A DNA stretch of 6,378 nt. It comes from DATFEN01 sp035691285 (GTDB lineage Bacteria > Acidobacteriota > Vicinamibacteria > Fen-336). A model generated the notes under the pieces. It ran no database searches. It saw nothing but the letters and a program-made list of their open reading frames with translations, and was not told where the DNA came from. Made by a program: the position numbers and the translations under genes. The DNA is taken from assembly GCA_035691285.1 (NCBI GenBank), contig DASSJI010000220.1, positions 1-6,378 of the forward strand. The letters run 5' to 3'. Positions 5,221-6,378 of this stretch are shown here, piece after piece; the stretch's first letter is position 1, and the number at the start of each line of letters is the position of its first letter.

Positions 5221-6378
5221 GTGCGCTTCACGGACATCTTCGTCCGGCGCCCGGTCCTCGCGATCGTCGTCAACCTCGTCATCCTGATCGCGGGCCTCCA
5301 GGCGATCCGCTCGCTGAGCGTGCGACAGTACCCGCGCAGCGACATCGCCGTGGTGCGGGTGACGACCGCCTACGTCGGCGCGAACGCCGACCTGGTGCGG
5401 GGGTTCATCACGACACCCCTGGAGCGGGTGATCGCCAGCGCCGACGGCATCGACTACCTGGAGTCCTCGAGCGCCCAGGGCCTCAGCGCGATCACCGTCC
5501 ACCTCAAGCTCAACTACGACACGAACGCGGCGCTCACCCAGATCCAGGCCAAGGTGGCCCAGGTGCGCAACGACCTGCCCCCGGAAGCCGAGGCGCCGGA
5601 GATCGAGCTGGAGACCGCGGACAACCAGTTCGCCTCGATGTACCTGGGCTTCTCCTCGAACGACCTCGACCAGAACCAGATCACCGACTATCTGACGCGG
5701 GTGGTCCAGCCCAAGCTCAGCGCGATCAGCGGCGTCCAGCGCGCCGACATCCTCGGCGCCCGCACCTTCGCCATGCGGATCTGGCTGAAGCCCGAGAAGA
5801 TGGCGGCCCTCGGCATCGCCCCCTCCGACCTGCGCGAGGCGCTGGCGCGCAACAACTACCTCTCGGCCCTGGGCAAGACCAAGGGCTCGATGGTGTCCGT
5901 CAACCTGGTGGCCAACACCGATCTCAGGACGCCCGAGGAATTCCGCCAGCTCGTCGTGAAGGAGAAGGAGGGGGTCGTGGTCCGGCTCGGCGAGATCGCC
6001 GACGTCGTGCTCGGCGCCGAGAGCTACGAGGAGGACGTCCGCTTCAACGGCGAGACCGCCACCTTCATGGGCATCTGGGTGCTGCCGACCGCCAACTCCC
6101 TCGAGGTCATCAGCGAGGTGCGCAAGGCGCTGCCTGGGATCCAGGCGCAGCTCCCTGCGGGCATGAAGGCGGGCATCCCCTACGACGCGACGCTCTACAT
6201 CCGGGACGCGATCGACGAGGTCCTGAAGACGCTGAGCGAGACGCTGCTGATCGTGGTCGTGGTGATCTTCCTGTTCCTCGGCTCGGTCCGCTCGGTGCTG
6301 ATCCCGGTGGTTGCCATCCCGATCTCCCTGGTGGGCGCGGTCTTCCTCATGTTCCTGGCCGGCGTCACCATCAACCTG
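5221..6378 (+). CDS. RND multidrug efflux permease (HAE1 type), N-terminal part, cut by window edge
   Basis: Inner-membrane proton-driven pump subunit; 386 codons are open to the window end with no stop, against roughly 1,020-1,050 residues for the family. It begins with a GTG and the conserved start VRFTDIFVRRPVLAIVV. TM1 is about 11-29. The first periplasmic porter region (about 30-335) contains the VRQYPRSDIAVV segment, TTPLERVIASADGIDYLESSS, the DTNAALTQIQAKV helix, SGVQRADILGARTFAMRIWL and LGIAPSDLREALARNNY, all typical of the hydrophobe/amphiphile exporters (MexI/MdtB-like rather than heavy-metal types). TM2 (about 340-355) and TM3 (about 359-380) follow. The proton-relay aspartates of TM4 lie just past the edge and cannot be checked. 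It is coupled to the adaptor gene with a one-base gap. A TolC-like channel is not in view. Confidence 0.95.
   Translation, partial: MRFTDIFVRRPVLAIVVNLVILIAGLQAIRSLSVRQYPRSDIAVVRVTTAYVGANADLVRGFITTPLERVIASADGIDYLESSSAQGLSAITVHLKLNYDTNAALTQIQAKVAQVRNDLPPEAEAPEIELETADNQFASMYLGFSSNDLDQNQITDYLTRVVQPKLSAISGVQRADILGARTFAMRIWLKPEKMAALGIAPSDLREALARNNYLSALGKTKGSMVSVNLVANTDLRTPEEFRQLVVKEKEGVVVRLGEIADVVLGAESYEEDVRFNGETATFMGIWVLPTANSLEVISEVRKALPGIQAQLPAGMKAGIPYDATLYIRDAIDEVLKTLSETLLIVVVVIFLFLGSVRSVLIPVVAIPISLVGAVFLMFLAGVTINL

Noticed and set aside
3999..5345. A 448-codon minus-strand open frame opposite the adaptor gene
   Set aside because: Composition is His/Arg/Asp/Leu-biased, as expected antisense to GC-rich codons; the plus strand encodes a complete, recognisable adaptor.

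Overview
The window is GC-rich bacterial chromosome from a Gram-negative organism. The Gram-negative reading rests on an RND inner-membrane pump with a periplasmic adaptor, a GT-C type membrane enzyme and an exported RcnB-like protein. GTG starts are common and third codon positions are strongly G/C. Nothing in the sequence fixes the phylum: a high-GC proteobacterium, a myxococcal relative or an uncultured lineage such as Rokubacteria would all fit. No RNA gene, insertion sequence, CRISPR array or phage gene was seen, and no gene-free stretch exceeds about 125 bases.

Left half, minus strand (26-2560): three genes read leftward as a probable operon. The first is a large multi-spanning membrane protein resembling GT39/ArnT-type glycosyltransferases. 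It is followed, with a one-base TGATG overlap, by a GNAT acetyltransferase, and then after 37 bases by a small exported RcnB-like protein. A perfect 16-bp palindrome sits just before the GNAT start codon.

Middle (2561-2685): a divergent intergenic region containing an AT-richer island. Its TTATAA core could serve as a -10 box in both directions.

Right half, plus strand (2686-6378): a HAD-IB phosphatase-like gene, then a MarR-family regulator whose promoter appears to give a leaderless mRNA. A candidate intrinsic terminator overlaps the marR stop codon. Next is a two-gene RND efflux unit, with a periplasmic adaptor and a permease separated by one base; the permease runs off the right edge before transmembrane segment 4. 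The likely logic is that the MarR protein controls itself and the adjacent pump in response to a ligand or redox signal. No outer-membrane channel gene is visible; it may lie downstream or be encoded elsewhere.

The gene content is mostly familiar. I found no convincing new system. The points most worth checking are regulatory (leaderless marR, shared divergent -10, coupled palindrome), a CxC pair in the MarR DNA-binding domain, and a duplicated Cys-Pro-Pro-Gly unit in the RcnB-like protein.
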